Origin: Alternaria dauci
Taxonomy: Eukaryota > Ascomycota > Dothideomycetes > Pleosporales > Pleosporaceae
Direction: 5' to 3'
Length of the DNA stretch: 64,000 nt
Assembly (NCBI RefSeq): GCF_042100115.1
Contig: NC_091273.1
Coordinates: 682,001-746,000, forward strand
Position numbers and translations under genes: made by a program. This document shows, piece by piece, positions 10,598 through 23,021 of this stretch (position 1 is the stretch's first letter; each line of letters opens with the position of its first letter). The notes under the pieces were generated by a model, which saw nothing but the letters and a program-made list of their open reading frames with translations, was not told the DNA's origin and searched no databases.

Positions 10598-13381
10598 ATG
10601 CCGAAATCCACAGACATTCCCTCCTTCGCCGCGTCGCAGCTTACGCTTCTCGATGCCGAGCTTCAAGCCGAGCTCTCCGAAACAAACGCGCTGCTCTCGT
10701 CGCACACGCCGACCGCCCTCTCACGCGCCGGTCTCGCGATCCTGAACCTTAACGTGTCTTCTATACGGACAGGTCTGGGCGGGAAGACGGTAGTCGAACT
10801 AGGGTTAGATTCGGCAGTTGTGGCTAAAGGCGAGAAGCCCGACATCCCGGAGCACGGCATACGTGTGGGTGATATAGTCGCGGTCCAGGACCAGCCTAGC
10901 GGGAGCGCAAGGAAGACGGAGAAGAAAGAGCTGGAGAAGAAGGGCGCTGAGGGGGTCGTGTTGCGGGTGCGCAGGGAGAATGTGGAAATTGTGCTGGACA
11001 AGGAGGACGCAGACGTGCCTACTGGCGGCAAGCTATGGATGTTAGTCTACGTGTCGTGGACGGTTGTATCACACGCGACAAGGCTGATATATGTACTAGA
11101 GTCAAATTGGCCAACGACGTCACCTACAAGAGGTACGTCTTTGCTGAATGCATTCTTTTCGTATCTGCCCGAACTTATACATGATAGGATGAACCAAACG
11201 ATGAACAGGCTACAGAAGCTCGGAGATCAAGAGTACACGCCCTTCATGCGCGTACTCTTTGGCCAAGCATCGCCTACGCCTTTACCCTCAGACCTGAACG
11301 ATCCGTCAAACCCTCTTCACAAGCTCGAATGGAACGATCCAGGACTCAACGACAGTCAGAAAGAGGCGATCAAATTTGCGCTAGCTTCGCGAGAAGTGGC
11401 TCTAATCCACGGCCCTCCCGGAACAGGCAAGACACACACCCTTATCGAGCTGATCTTGCAGTTACTCAAGCAGAACCTCCGTCTACTAGTATGTGGTCCG
11501 TCCAACATATCCGTAGACAACATCGTCGAGCGGCTGGCCTCCCACAAGGTACCTATGGTGCGCCTAGGACATCCGGCACGCCTACTGCCATCTGTTCTGA
11601 ACCACTCTCTTGACGTCCTCACACGAACGTCGGAAGCAGCTGCCCTAGTCCAAGACGTCCGTAAAGAAATGGACGAAAAGCAATCGTCTATCCGCAAGAC
11701 ACGCAACGCCAAGGAACGTCGTCAGATCTATACAGAGCTAAAGCAGCTGCGACAAGAGTACAGGGAGCGAGAAAAAGGATGCGTGAACAATCTCGTGACT
11801 GGCAGTAAAGTTGTCCTCGCAACGCTGCATGGCGCAGGAGGCTTTCACCTAAAGGGCCAAGAGTTCGACGTCGTCATCGTAGACGAAGCCAGTCAGGCTT
11901 TGGAAGCACAATGCTGGGTACCTCTGCTGTGGGTCAAAGCAAGTAAGCTAGTGTTGGCCGGTGACCATCTACAATTACCACCCACTATCAAATCTCTCAA
12001 CTCAAAGCAATCGAAGGTGGCCAAGAAAGATGCCAAGCAGAGCACCGGTAAGGATGCTCGCGCTGGAAAAGACAGCGCAGAGAAGCCTGCTGGCAAGTCG
12101 ATCGATGGTATGACGCTAGAAACAACGCTTTTCGACCGGCTACTAGCTCTGCATGGTCCGTCGATCAAGCGTATGCTAACGACGCAATACCGCATGCATG
12201 AGAAGATTATGCGATTTCCATCCGATGAGCTATATGATTCCAAACTTATAGCAGCTGATTTTGTCAAGGACCGTCTGCTGAAAGATTTAAAGTACGACGT
12301 CCAAGCTACTGAAGATACACAAGAACCGCTAGTCTTCTGGGATACGCAAGGCGGCGACTTTCCCGAGAAGCTCGAAGACGAGGGTGTAATAGGCAAGGGT
12401 GGAAAAGGCATGAGTCTCGGCGATAGTAAATCTAACGAAGCAGAGGCGGCATTGGTCAAGATGCACGTCGGTAATCTCATCGATGCTGGTGTCAAAGCGG
12501 AAGACATTGCAGTGGTTACGCCATACAATGCGCAGGTACGCGTCTCTCTCTCACCCTTGCTCATCTTTCGTGCGCATAGCGCATCAACCCAAACATTCAT
12601 GTAGATTGGGAGGGTTGACCGTTAACGTTGGTAGCTCGCATTGCTTGCTGGCATGCTTAAAGAAGCGTATCCTGGCATTGAACTAGGATCCGTCGATGGT
12701 TTCCAAGGGCGTGAGAAGGAAGCCGTCATTGTTAGTACGGTACGGAGCAACGCGGAGCATGAGGTGGGCTTCTTGGGCGAGAAGAGACGGCTCAACGGTA
12801 CGTCAACGTCAACCCCACCGACTCGTCGCAATGTCGACGCATGAAGTTGCGGCTGCAAGCGTGTGCGACGGGCTAATGAAGGACTCAGTTGCAATGACAC
12901 GCCCAAAGCGACATCTTTGTGTGATAGGAGACTCGGACACAATAAGCAAGTACGTACACATTCCATTCCTAATCCATGCCCCTGGCAACGCACGTCTTCC
13001 TTGTATGTCGCACACAATCGATCCCCCTCGTCGTCATCGCATATTTCGGTCATACCCGAGAACGTGGGCGTCGGGACATGTTCTCTGCGAATAAGCAAGT
13101 CTGAGACCCGCGTAACGCGAAACTACCGTGACACGCTCCCCTGCTGTGTCACACGGGAACCCCTCGTCGCCTACACTCAGACCACGCCCTCAGCATCGTG
13201 CTATACGGTGGAAGGGCTCTATACTGCGGCCATGGAAAAGTGGCTTGCATTGTTACTGACTTGATGAATGCATAGGGGGTCCAAGTTCCTCAAGGCCTGG
13301 ATGCAGCACCTAGAAGACCACGCTGATCTGCGATATCCGAACTTGGCAGACGTTTACGTGGACCAAGAGAATGGCGGATGA
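10598..13381 (+). CDS. HCS1: SMUBP2/Hcs1-type SF1 DNA helicase
   Basis: UPF1-like superfamily 1B helicase, homologous to yeast Hcs1 (polymerase alpha-associated helicase A) and human IGHMBP2. Exons: 10598-11040, 11100-11132, 11188-12535, 12635-12797, 12889-12949, 13276-13381; product 717 aa. Walker A is [10 protein letters not shown], Walker B VIVDEASQ, motif [15 protein letters not shown] and motif [17 protein letters not shown]. The first two introns (59 and 55 bp) keep an open frame if read through, but only splicing yields the conserved [19 protein letters not shown]. The helicase core is complete; a Lys-rich insert (about residues 460-490) lies between motifs. The last intron, 326 bp, is long for this window. 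No R3H or AN1 domain, unlike vertebrate IGHMBP2. Confidence 0.92.
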
Positions 13382-15227
13382 GGGGCGTGAGTAAGCGAGG
13401 CTGTGACAATGCGTTGTTGCCGCGGGCTCCCAAACAAACAGTGTCGGAGTTGTAGTTCGCTACCAGGTTGGAGTGGGTGTGGGGAGAGGAGCTGGTCTCA
13501 GCGCCATGGTTTGGTTCGCAAGCGAAGCGCGATGCTGCAGCTGTAATATGTGGCGTGACTTTAGCCTGCAGTAGTTTCGCGTCAACGCGCGAGTCGAGAC
13601 AGGCAGACTCGCGCCAAAACACCAACGCCGAGTGTCTTTGGCAAAAGTGGCATGCGGCAGGAGACTACGGTGGGAAGACGGCGAGGCGAGGCGAGGCTTG
13701 CATGCGTCTACATGCGCAAAAGAGAAAAGAGAAGACTCGGGGGCGCCGCACGACGACGGGGCAGATTGCGAGTAATGCGCTCATTCTTCGTCGAACCCTT
13801 GACGTGAACGGTGTCGTGTAGGATAAAGTGTGTGTGGTGGCGAGTCGTGACCATCAATCAATACATGGCGCAATCACTATCAGACTATCGATGTGTTCAG
13901 CGCGAGCGACGAGGTTCATTAAAACGGCGCCGAGAGCTGGCGACGTCGCTCCTCTCAACGTTTGTCCAGAACGCCTCGCTTATTGCCGACCAACCTCCCC
14001 TATTATTCACCTTTACATCAACACCCATGGCTACCAGCAACGCGTGCAGTAGAGGCAGTAGAGTACCAAACATGCGTGATGAACGGTGGTGTAGCTATGG
14101 GCTAGAGCGACGCGCCCCAATCAGCCCGTGGTCGGAGACAGTCCGCACACAGTCTCAAACACGTTAATGCAGGCTGATGCAAGGATTTGTGTTAGTATGT
14201 ATGGCCGAGGGTCCATGACATGCGTCCTGGCATCCCCATGCATTCTCGCGCTCAGACCCGACGCGACAAAACGAGGGTTCCTATGTCGAACGCCTCGGTC
14301 AGTGCAGCAACAGCCGCTATTTCTAGATGCAGAAGGATTGACTCTGCGACGGCTTTACTGGGATTCCCAATGGCGTTTCTCCCCGTCAAGCGGTAGGTTT
14401 GGGGACATCGACAGGGTTAGCTGAGGTCGAAGACGTGTTGGCAGCATGTTTCAGACGGACTGAACGAGGTCATGGCCGAGCACGCCTGCGTCCAATCCAA
14501 CGGGCTGTACTGTACTGTACCCAAAACCCCACGGCCCCATATCCAACAACATGCACGCTGTTCGTTCGCGCCGTGGTCCGACTTGTTGGCCTCTCATGCA
14601 ACGCTTGTGCAGCAGCGATCACGCCTTTATTTGACAGCAGCCACCCCTCCCCAAGCCCCCGTTGTGTAGTGGTCAAAGGCAATGCCGGTCATACTGCTTG
14701 ATTCGCACATGCGCTATCAATAATAGCCTCCTCCTTCCCGCCGCGCCCCCTCCATCCCACCGACCTTCCCCACTCTATTCGCACCCTTGTCCAGAGGTTA
14801 CATGACGCTCTCGGTCTGATACATAGACCCTAAGAACGCCTCTCCCCCCCGTTCTTTTTGCTGCTGTTCCTGTTGCGTCGTTTGTGGCACGTCTCTATCG
14901 TTTAACCTCGTCGCTCTTTCTGATCGAGTTCGCTTCTTTTGACTCTTAGTGGGGGGCCATCGTTGTTAATTCTTTATTGCCTATTCTTCGCTTGCTTGCA
15001 CCTATTTCAGGACGACGAGGAAACATTTGCCGCGCTTGTCGCTCCGGTCCGCCTCTTGCTTTGCTTCTTACCCATCAATACATTTCGCAACATCGGTAAT
15101 GGTAGTAGAGAGCATCGCAGTCGCTGGGTTCATCCCGGTAATCCTCGCCTAGTCGCAATCTCCAGGACTCGTCCACATAATCGCATTCGCCAAACACCCA
15201 GAATCAAAAACTTCGCCTTGCATCCAT
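13382..15227. other. 1.8 kb gene-free stretch / long leader
   Basis: Several short ORFs on both strands overlap each other and none carries a recognisable domain. Around 14700-14950 the plus strand becomes strongly pyrimidine-rich (runs such as CTCCTCCTTCCCG), typical of a fungal promoter or 5' leader for the gene starting near 15228. Short tandem units occur: GGCGA at 13679 and TGTAC at 14506. No gene is called. Confidence 0.5.
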
Positions 15228-17476
15228 ATGCTCCAACGAGAAGGATTCGTCATCGCTGACATGAGTGCGTCGACACCGTCGCCATCGCCTTTGCAGCGCT
15301 CTAGCTGGAAAGCAGAGGCTATCAGAAGAGGGAACTTGAAGATTAGTGGGCCGATCCCAATCACCGAGGATATGCCGTTGAACGAAGAGGAAGAGAAAGA
15401 ATACGCTGAAAACGGCGTGCTGGACCGAACATTGCAGCCGCAGGACGCGTCGGTAGATCAGCGTGAACGGCCGCAAACTCCGTCAAGACCGCTGCAATCA
15501 CCCCCACCTGTACCCGAACAGCACATGTCAGCTTTGCGATCAAATCCGATCGGAGAACAGACGCAACGCGACGATGCCGTTCCTGAGCGACCCATCTCTT
15601 CAAGATCCCCACCGCAGGTGCGACAGTTGAACGAAGTACAGCGCGAAAGCGTCGTGCTGTCGAGTTCAATTGCATCGCCGACTCCCTTTCGCTCAACGCC
15701 AGAGAGCGCCAGTAAGGCTGCGCAAAAGAAGAAGCGCAAGAGCGGGCTCAGGAATGTATTTCGGAAGATGTTCGGGCGAAAGAGCCCGGACCGGGAAGAT
15801 CACGAGGAAGAACCGATGCAGCGTGGTCATAGCTACCACCACAGCGTAAGTATGCAACAACAGTATCACACTCCAATTCTGACGACAAACAGGATCCTGG
15901 TCTGCTGAGATCGACACCACCGCGAGAACCGAGGACACCGCCTTCCGGTCCTCGCATATCAGATCTGCCCGTAGAGGAGCTGCAGCCATTGCACCCGCTA
16001 GGCCAGCATTTGCCGTATCCCATGAACGTGAATGCCCCACCAGCGAGTCCACCTAAGGAATATCTCACTTTCGATATGGATAGGCCCGATCTCGGTCGCC
16101 GGAGAGCGACACTACCCACTGTCCCAAGTGCTATCACTCACCGGCATAGTCTAGACGAGCCTCGAGAGAAGCTAGCGGCGTGGGATGAAAGGGCAGAAGA
16201 AGATGAGATGTCTCCCGGTATTGGTATCGCTGTGTCCAGCCCCACTCAAACGGTTGCCTCCAGGCACGACAGACGGCGATCGAGAAGTGCAGATGCTCTT
16301 CATAGTCTTGCCAAAGAACGCGCGTCGACGGAGCGAGGACGAAGTGCGGAGATTAAGTTCTGGCGGGAGAGCTACATGTCCGGCAGCATCTACAGTAGAC
16401 CGCAAACGGCGAAGACGGTGGAGACCGTTCGCACCGTGCCGATGCAGGAGCCCATGATTCGTGAACCAGACAACGAATCATTTAACGAAATGAGCGCGAC
16501 GCTCGTCCAGGCGGACGATTCGCAGACTCCGACTCCGATCACCGAAGAGCCGAGGCGCGAGCAGAAGCACGCTGAGGAACCTTCAGTTCCGGCGTTCAAC
16601 TTTGGTGATCTGAAGAACGCGCTGTATGGGTCCAAAGAGGAGACCATTCCAGAGTCGCCTCAAGTTAGAGACGTCTCTCCACCGCCTCCGCCGCCAGCCA
16701 AGAGTCAACATCGCGTGCCCATTGAGGAGCGCGTTCAAGATCTCGAACACAGGTACTCCAACCTCGAATCACTTACACGCCGGATGTCATCTCGCAACAA
16801 CCGGCAAACAATCATTCTTGAAAACGCACCCCGTAACTTGCGATCAAGGAACCGGAGTTCGTCCGCATCGGGTTCTCATTCGCGATCTCATTCCAGAGCA
16901 GCACCTAGTATTCACCAAGAGCCTATCCATCAACCAAGCAACGAGACTCTTGATTACGAGCCTGCCCCCGGTTCTCCAACTCTATCGGGAGCCCCCGTTC
17001 CCAGTACGGGCAGCAACGAGGAGCATGCGCGAGCGCTACGAAACGTGTACGGCGCGCTCAGACACGAAAGAGACGCTAGAAAGACATTGGAATCACAAGT
17101 CCGCACTCTCCAACACGATGTCTCTGATCTACATGCTCTAGTCAGCAAACTCATTGCTTCGGCGACCGCTACCTCGCCATCATATCCTACTCCTTCCCCC
17201 GACGCGTTGATCATCTCGAGCGAAGGAGATCAGCGGATAAGCTGCTCTACCCCACGAGCTCCGACGCATGACCAGAATGTGATTTACGGCCAAACCAGCC
17301 ACGGCCGAGACCAACGATGGGGTAACGATGATGCAAGTATGTACTCTGAGGACCTGGCGCGGAAGCCGAGCTACGATGACGTCGCGACGCCAGACATATG
17401 GGCAACGCCCAAGGAAGAAGGGTTCGGCGGAAGTGGGTTTTTCCATGGTGAGGAGAGGGCAAGAGGATATGCTTGA
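15228..17476 (+). CDS. Large disordered protein with C-terminal coiled coil
   Basis: Two exons, 15228-15845 and 15893-17476, joined across a 47-bp intron; 733 aa from the first ATG. A second in-frame ATG at 15261 (MSASTPSP) may be the true start. Mostly Ser/Pro/Arg/Glu-rich and probably disordered, with a basic cluster (KKKRKSGLRNVFRKMFGRK, about residues 166-185), a polyproline stretch (SPPPPPPAK), Arg/Ser repeats, and one coiled-coil region near residues 600-645 (RHERDARKTLESQVRTLQHD). The basic-hydrophobic cluster could bind membrane or serve as a nuclear signal. No catalytic domain is recognised; a scaffold or cytoskeletal role is only a guess. Confidence 0.8.
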
Positions 17477-18192
17477 GCCCTTTTTTTTTGATCGCTTGAT
17501 GCGGTCTTGAGACGTGGAATGATGGGCAAAGGTTTTTCTCTTTCCTCTGGATACGGCAGAGTATGGCATGAACTTTGCATGTTTGTAAGATACCCCCGCG
17601 TGGGCGTTGACCTGGCGCGCACGCTTCTCTTTGTTAGCGACTTCTTTTCTTGTGTTTATGGTTTGATTTAGCGAGTCAGCGTATGGAGATGCAAGCATTC
17701 TTGATCAGTTGTGTATTTTTGTGCTTAGACAATGTGATGGTGGGTTCGCTGTAAGTTGTATGAGCTGAAAGATAATACTCGTCGTTTGAATCGCACATTT
17801 GTATGTGCATGACCGTAAAGCCATATTGTAGTTACCATGCGCTGCAACACGTGGTACCGCGAACTCTTCAGAACTACTCATACTTGGTGATCGACTAATG
17901 GATCAATAAGTGCGTGAGTTAAAAGAGCAGAATGATTATTTGATGGCTGAGAGATAAGCCGCAAATACCACCTAACATTCCAATATACATTCATCAAATT
18001 CCATATCATACGGCACAAGAATGAAACTACATGTGAGTTACTTCATTAATTAATCATTATTATTTGTGTGCTCGCTTGTAACGCTTCAAAAAAATCTTCT
18101 GCCAACATTGAATACTTCTCATACAATCATTACTGATCCCCACTTGTCGACGTAGGGAGCATAGATGGGACCCCTGTCCTCTCAAAAGCAGA
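17477..18192. other. Intergenic between convergent genes
   Basis: 3' flanks of the disordered protein (+) and the 7-TM protein (-). Moderately AT-rich near 17900-18060. No gene seen. Confidence 0.5.
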
Positions 18193-19362
18193 TCAGACAG
18201 GTCCATCGAGATAAGTCCTTCCGTTGTTGCCCACGTAAGAGCTATCCCTCTCATCCTTGACGACCTCTGGCACTTGCTCACCCTGGCGGCCAAAGCTCCA
18301 GGCGCCGAGAAGTACCAAAGCGAAGATGCCAAGATCGCATAGCTCGCCGAAGATGATGAAGAGAAAAGCGAGGGCCTGGTTTGTAGTGCGCGAGTAGCTG
18401 TTTACGTTCCTGTAGATGAGCACCAGCTGCGCAATGGAAAAGGCGTTGCGGACCCAGACGATAGGCGTAACGAGGAAGACGAAGCGGGTAAGAATGGACT
18501 TTGATGAGCGGGTCTGGAAGGTGTCAGCAGATTCTTATGCGTATAAGAGAGAGTGAACTTACACCAGTGAGACCATTCTTCTTAATACCAATCCAGCACA
18601 GCACTGCCTCAACCGTTGCACTAGTCGAAGCTGCAATAACAACAGAGACGTACGTGACATACAAAGTTTGGACAATGTAATCACTGCGAACCAAAGTCGG
18701 GTAGGCAAGCGCACTGTTGCCGCTACCGCGCCTTGCAAGACCGACAGCCCAACTCGCGAATCCAAGAGCAAGGATGGCCAACATCCAGAATCCGTTCAAC
18801 GCCCAAGATACAACACCGGGTTCCTTGATACCGGTACCGTTGTTCTGGACGTGGTTGGCGTGGATCCAGATGGCGCCTACAATGCATGCGTTCATGATGA
18901 TCAAGGCGCATTGGTAGAGGAAGGAAAGGATGGAGATGATCTTTCCGTATTGGATGGAGTCATCGTAGCCGAAGGGTGCAGTGTATTGGGGATATGAGTA
19001 GGCGGGGGTGATGTGGAAGGGTGAGTTCAGACGGGACTGAAGGGCGACGATGGAGGATTGTGTTGCGTAGGCTACCATGAGGGTGAAGAGACCGGTAATG
19101 AGGAAGACATGAGTGCCCATAGAGCTAGTTTGCATGTCAGTAGATGTTACGTTGTGGTAAAAGAGGTTGGGAGATTGTACCTGTGTCCCTTCTCGATTGA
19201 CCTGGTAAACCTCATAAATATCCATGGGCGACCTGATCCGCCGACAAGCCGACGCCCGAACAGTGCGAGGGCCGCCAGGAGGAGAAGGATGGAACTTCCT
19301 GCTGTAACGACATGGAGGGAGAAGATGGCCTGGACGGCGCTGGTGGTGTTTGTGATGGCCAT
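18193..19362 (-). CDS. Orphan seven-transmembrane protein
   Basis: Exons 19181-19362, 18563-19124 and 18193-18513, with introns of 56 and 49 bp; 354 aa. Seven hydrophobic segments are readable in order: near residues 19-37, 62-85, 115-142, 160-182, 198-226, 254-280 and 288-317. The C-terminal tail is hydrophilic (about 35 residues). Asn-X-Ser/Thr sites occur in the N-terminus and in the TM3-TM4 loop (NGTG). The topology is like a fungal GPCR-type receptor, but I see no CFEM domain as in Pth11 and no signature of pheromone or nutrient receptors. Function unknown; a receptor role rests on topology alone. Confidence 0.8.
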
Positions 19363-20093
19363 TGTGTGAGCTGGATGGGTGCGCAGGACAACGCCTGGGC
19401 GAGATTAATTCTTCAGATTATTTTGCTACACTGAGTCTTTGTCTCTGGATGCGAACACAAGGGACTTTATCACATCAACCAAATCTATGCGGTCATACCT
19501 CACAAGCCCAGGCCATGACGACGAGTTGCTGTCAAACTCTAACAACATTGACGTGCATCGAGACCAAGCAACCTTCTGGCCTGGCATTTAGCCATGTGAC
19601 TAAATGTAGCCTCCACGGAGATCGTGCAATGAATGGGTACGGTGTGAGTCGCGATGTAGCGCTGAGCTTGGTCGAATGACGTTTAGTGGCGCGGAGAGTT
19701 CGGGATGACGTCGCTAGCCAATAGCACAAGCAACACCGCCATCGTAGCCAGCTGCTTTTCTGTCTGAACCCTTTATTTGAGTTTTCCTTCTTGGGCACCG
19801 AAGATCGTCGCGCTCATGATGGATGGTGTCATCGTGGTGGGGATGGAAAGGCGGGAGATGTGTTCGCTTGCAGCAGGATCTGCCCAGGGGGTTTCTTGCT
19901 TGTGGGCTCCGTGTAACCGTGGTGACGCGCTAGCTAGTGGGCGCATGATGCGCGATGGCCCTCGAAGCAGGATTTTCAAGGCGGTGGGAAGAAAGACAAC
20001 AATACTCAAAGTCTGTGTGTATCGAGTGAACAATCTTCGAGCGCGTGGATCGGTGAGTCTTCGATAATCGATGACGGGCTGATGCCCAAGCCA
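19363..20093. other. Intergenic, 7-TM gene promoter
   Basis: Upstream region of the 7-TM gene and 3' flank of the next minus-strand gene. Overlapping small ORFs show no features. No gene seen. Confidence 0.5.
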
Positions 20094-21129
20094 TCAATCG
20101 CTCTTGCCAACTCCAACCACCCTCCCACTACCTCTGAGTCCCAGCTCTTCGGGTGTCATGAATCGCCGCACGGACTCTATATCATTTCTGCCACCGCTTT
20201 TGCGCTTGCCATGTTGCGCCTGTTCGTAGTCGTCTTTATGCAATCCACATCCAAAGATGATAAACAAACATACGAGAACGAACAGCGCCATGACTGCAAG
20301 AATGAATATGAACACAGACCAGACACCAGAGCTGATGTAGTCGACAAAGGATGACGAAGCCGAATTGACGATATGTGTCGCCGTGCCTTTCTTGCCGTTG
20401 GCGTCCCAGTCGTGGAACCACATGTGCATCTTCATCGGCTTCTTGATATCCTTACGTGGAACGAGTGAAGCACGGACGATCTCGTATGCGCTTGCATAGT
20501 CGCCAGCTGAGAGCAAAGGACGCTGTAGCAGCACGACTTCCAAAATCTTCTGCTCTTCCTTGTCCATGATGACGGTAAGATGTGGAGAGGTCAGATCAGT
20601 CCATATCTCCATGACATCGAAATAGAATACTAGCGCGTTTGACTCTTTCAGACGACGCAAGGAGTAGGAGTAGGAAGCGCCAAAGTAAGCGCCGCCAAGG
20701 CTGTCGAGCTGATTGGAATCAACAAGCTTAGCGATATCGTCCCCCGATGTGTCCAGTAAGACTTGGTTAACATATATCCGTGGTAGGATCTTTGAGTTTG
20801 CTAGCAGTGGTGCGTTGTTGATGCTCAAGTGCGCGGAGTCGTAGGGGAGAGAGATGTTCAACAGCTGGAGAATGTCAGCCTGCAAATTCGTTCCTATGAG
20901 GGCAAGATGAATCTACCAGAGCGTTGTCATCCTTCCGCTCAGTCCATGGCGCATTACTGCCTTGCGATGTGTCCTGGTAGAGAAACGGGCAGCCAATGCA
21001 TGGGAGCTTGGCAATCACGTTGTAGCCTTCCGCAACGGTGGTGATCTCCGGTGCAACTTCCGCAGCTACGTATCGTACGATCGCGAAAGCCGCAACTAGA
21101 GATGCTATCTGGAACATCATAATACACAA
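20094..21129 (-). CDS. Hypothetical type I membrane protein
   Basis: Two exons. Exon 1 is 20917-21129. Exon 2 ends at 20094 and starts at 20864, if the acceptor after the branch-like GCTGAC is used (52-bp intron), or at 20879 (37-bp intron); both keep frame. Product about 327 aa. It has an N-terminal signal peptide (start could also be 21120 or 21117), a lumenal or extracellular domain with a CIGC motif, one membrane span near residues 252-278, and a basic cytosolic tail (HGKRKSGGRNDIESVRR). The layout resembles a cargo or ER-sorting receptor, but no family is recognised. It does not overlap the divergent or tandem neighbours. Confidence 0.75.
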
Positions 21130-21788
21130 TCCAAAGATCCGGCTGAAGTGATGTTGCAGGTGTTGACACGTTTGAGCGGAGTGTATGTAAGCCGAGGCGG
21201 GGCGACACCCTGGATCATGTGAAGGCGTGAGTTAGCGTGTTTGGAATACGAGGTGCATCATTACCATTTCAGTTCTTCATAAAACGTGTGATGCTGGCTT
21301 TTAGTTGCATGGTACAAGTACACCGAGTTTCGAAATAAGTTTTTACTAGAATTTGCTGTACTCATTAATATACACATTCACTCTCACGACCACGGTCGTG
21401 ATGCTGGTGGACTTCACCAATTTGTGATTAGTTTTACTCGCTAGGACTCGTCCAGTTTTTTAATCATTTATTTCTAAATCGTAGCCCCTCTCAACCTTGT
21501 TCGCTAAAAGAATCGCTCTAACTCTTGTCCTTAACAATTAGGCGAGGGCTTGTCTAGTTCGTGCTCGTATTCGCAGGTGCAGCGCAAGCTGGAAAAATTC
21601 TATAGTGGTCGTTCGGATCAAGTTAAATCATACACATTTGCTCTCGAGGTTTGGCCCCTCAAGCGCCTCGCAGTTCTTCCCTTTTAGTGAACACCCAAGA
21701 ATCAACATTGTAAACGCCTGTATCCGGGTTCTTGCATCATGCCAAGCTACTCTCCTGCACATAGCGAATTCGTAAATGCAGTGAGAGT
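21130..21788. other. Intergenic
   Basis: Upstream of the type I membrane protein and downstream of the next minus-strand gene; somewhat AT-rich at 21280-21480. No gene seen. Confidence 0.5.
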
Positions 21789-23021
21789 TCATCTTATCTT
21801 GTCGTTCACCTCCTTCTCCTGTTCATTGACGCCGTTCTCCCTCATCAACATTTCCATGATTTCATTATCGTCATGATCGTCGTACGTATCGCATTGTGTT
21901 TCCAGGTGCTCCATGCCAGGTGCTCCTGAACAAACCTCCGCTGTGTTACCCGCTACATCCAAATCCTCAGCGTCCATATTCCTCGACAGTATAACGCGAA
22001 TCTTCATACACGCCGAGAGCGCTTCTTCGCCTTCCTTGTTCCTAAGATGTTCTTCGATGTCGCCCAACTTCTCCAAGATTCGCGCGCGATCCGTGGTCGG
22101 ACTAAGTGGCTCAAGTCTAGGGTCCAGTTTAGAGCGATTGGAAACGACGAGAGCGCCAACCTCAATTATGCGCCTGCTTCGTGAGATTTCGTCAGAGCAT
22201 GTCATGTGTCGAAACACCGGGTCTTCTGAGTAGACTGTATGAACAGCCGTGCTAGTGCGGTCGTAACCAGTACGGCAATTCAGTTCTTCAACGTCGGCCA
22301 ACTCGTTCAGTGGTGTGCCAATGGGGGTCGGCAACAGGCCGCCTACCAATGAGTCACTGTAGATATGATATGGTGTACTTGTTGGATTTGGCGGTTTGCC
22401 TCTTGGCGCGGGACCTTGACTTGCACTCCTTCCGTGCTGATAGTATAGACCATTCCCTCTCCTGTCTTCTGGTGTACTCGATTTCGCGCGTGGTGCTTGA
22501 AGGCGAACGAAAGTTGGATTGTTGATACTGCTTGCAGCGATTCGATTCGCGTCACTGGTACTCAACGATCGACGACGATGACCGTAGCACTGTGTCGGCT
22601 GTGCTGGGTAGTGGTAGGCATTGTTCGTTCGAGATCGTACAGGCCGAGGACGGTGATTGTAGTCTTGCCGATCGATTATTGCTGGGTAAGCTCGTTGCAG
22701 CTCAAGTGGGTACGGGTGTGGTGAGTTTGGCCCAGGGGTTGGGTAAGTTGGGGTATGCTGGCCGAAGTCGTAGTTAGAAAAATTGGGCGTCGAGGTTGCG
22801 GAGGGATTTGATGAATCAGCAGGTACAATACTGTCTTCATCGTATAGAAAGCCGAGCTCATTGAATACGTCGCTATGGTTTGACGTGAAGACAGGCTGTG
22901 CTGAACCAGCCGGTCCAAACAATTCTTCAAAGTCGGCCTGTGAGAGTTGTTGGTCCTGGTTCATCGACGCAAAGAACGGATCGGCAGCTGTGCAACTGAG
23001 CGGCGTGCTTGTTTGAGACAT
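21789..23021 (-). CDS. Hypothetical disordered protein with acidic C-terminus
   Basis: Intronless, 410 aa. Low complexity, rich in Ser, Pro, Thr, Tyr and Asn, with a short acidic/hydrophobic N-terminal motif (DFEELFGPAG, residues about 30-39) that resembles an activation or docking motif. A helical segment is near residues 315-345 (ILEKLGDIEEHLRNKEGEEA), and an Asp-rich tail (DDHDDNEIMEMLM) follows. No DNA-binding domain is visible. It may be a transcriptional or signalling adaptor; this is inference from composition only. Confidence 0.75.
   Translation of the reverse strand: MSQTSTPLSCTAADPFFASMNQDQQLSQADFEELFGPAGSAQPVFTSNHSDVFNELGFLYDEDSIVPADSSNPSATSTPNFSNYDFGQHTPTYPTPGPNSPHPYPLELQRAYPAIIDRQDYNHRPRPVRSRTNNAYHYPAQPTQCYGHRRRSLSTSDANRIAASSINNPTFVRLQAPRAKSSTPEDRRGNGLYYQHGRSASQGPAPRGKPPNPTSTPYHIYSDSLVGGLLPTPIGTPLNELADVEELNCRTGYDRTSTAVHTVYSEDPVFRHMTCSDEISRSRRIIEVGALVVSNRSKLDPRLEPLSPTTDRARILEKLGDIEEHLRNKEGEEALSACMKIRVILSRNMDAEDLDVAGNTAEVCSGAPGMEHLETQCDTYDDHDDNEIMEMLMRENGVNEQEKEVNDKIR

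Noticed and set aside
12863..13264. 133-codon ORF in the last helicase intron
   Set aside because: It overlaps an exon and a phase-confirmed intron; its sequence lacks protein-like features.
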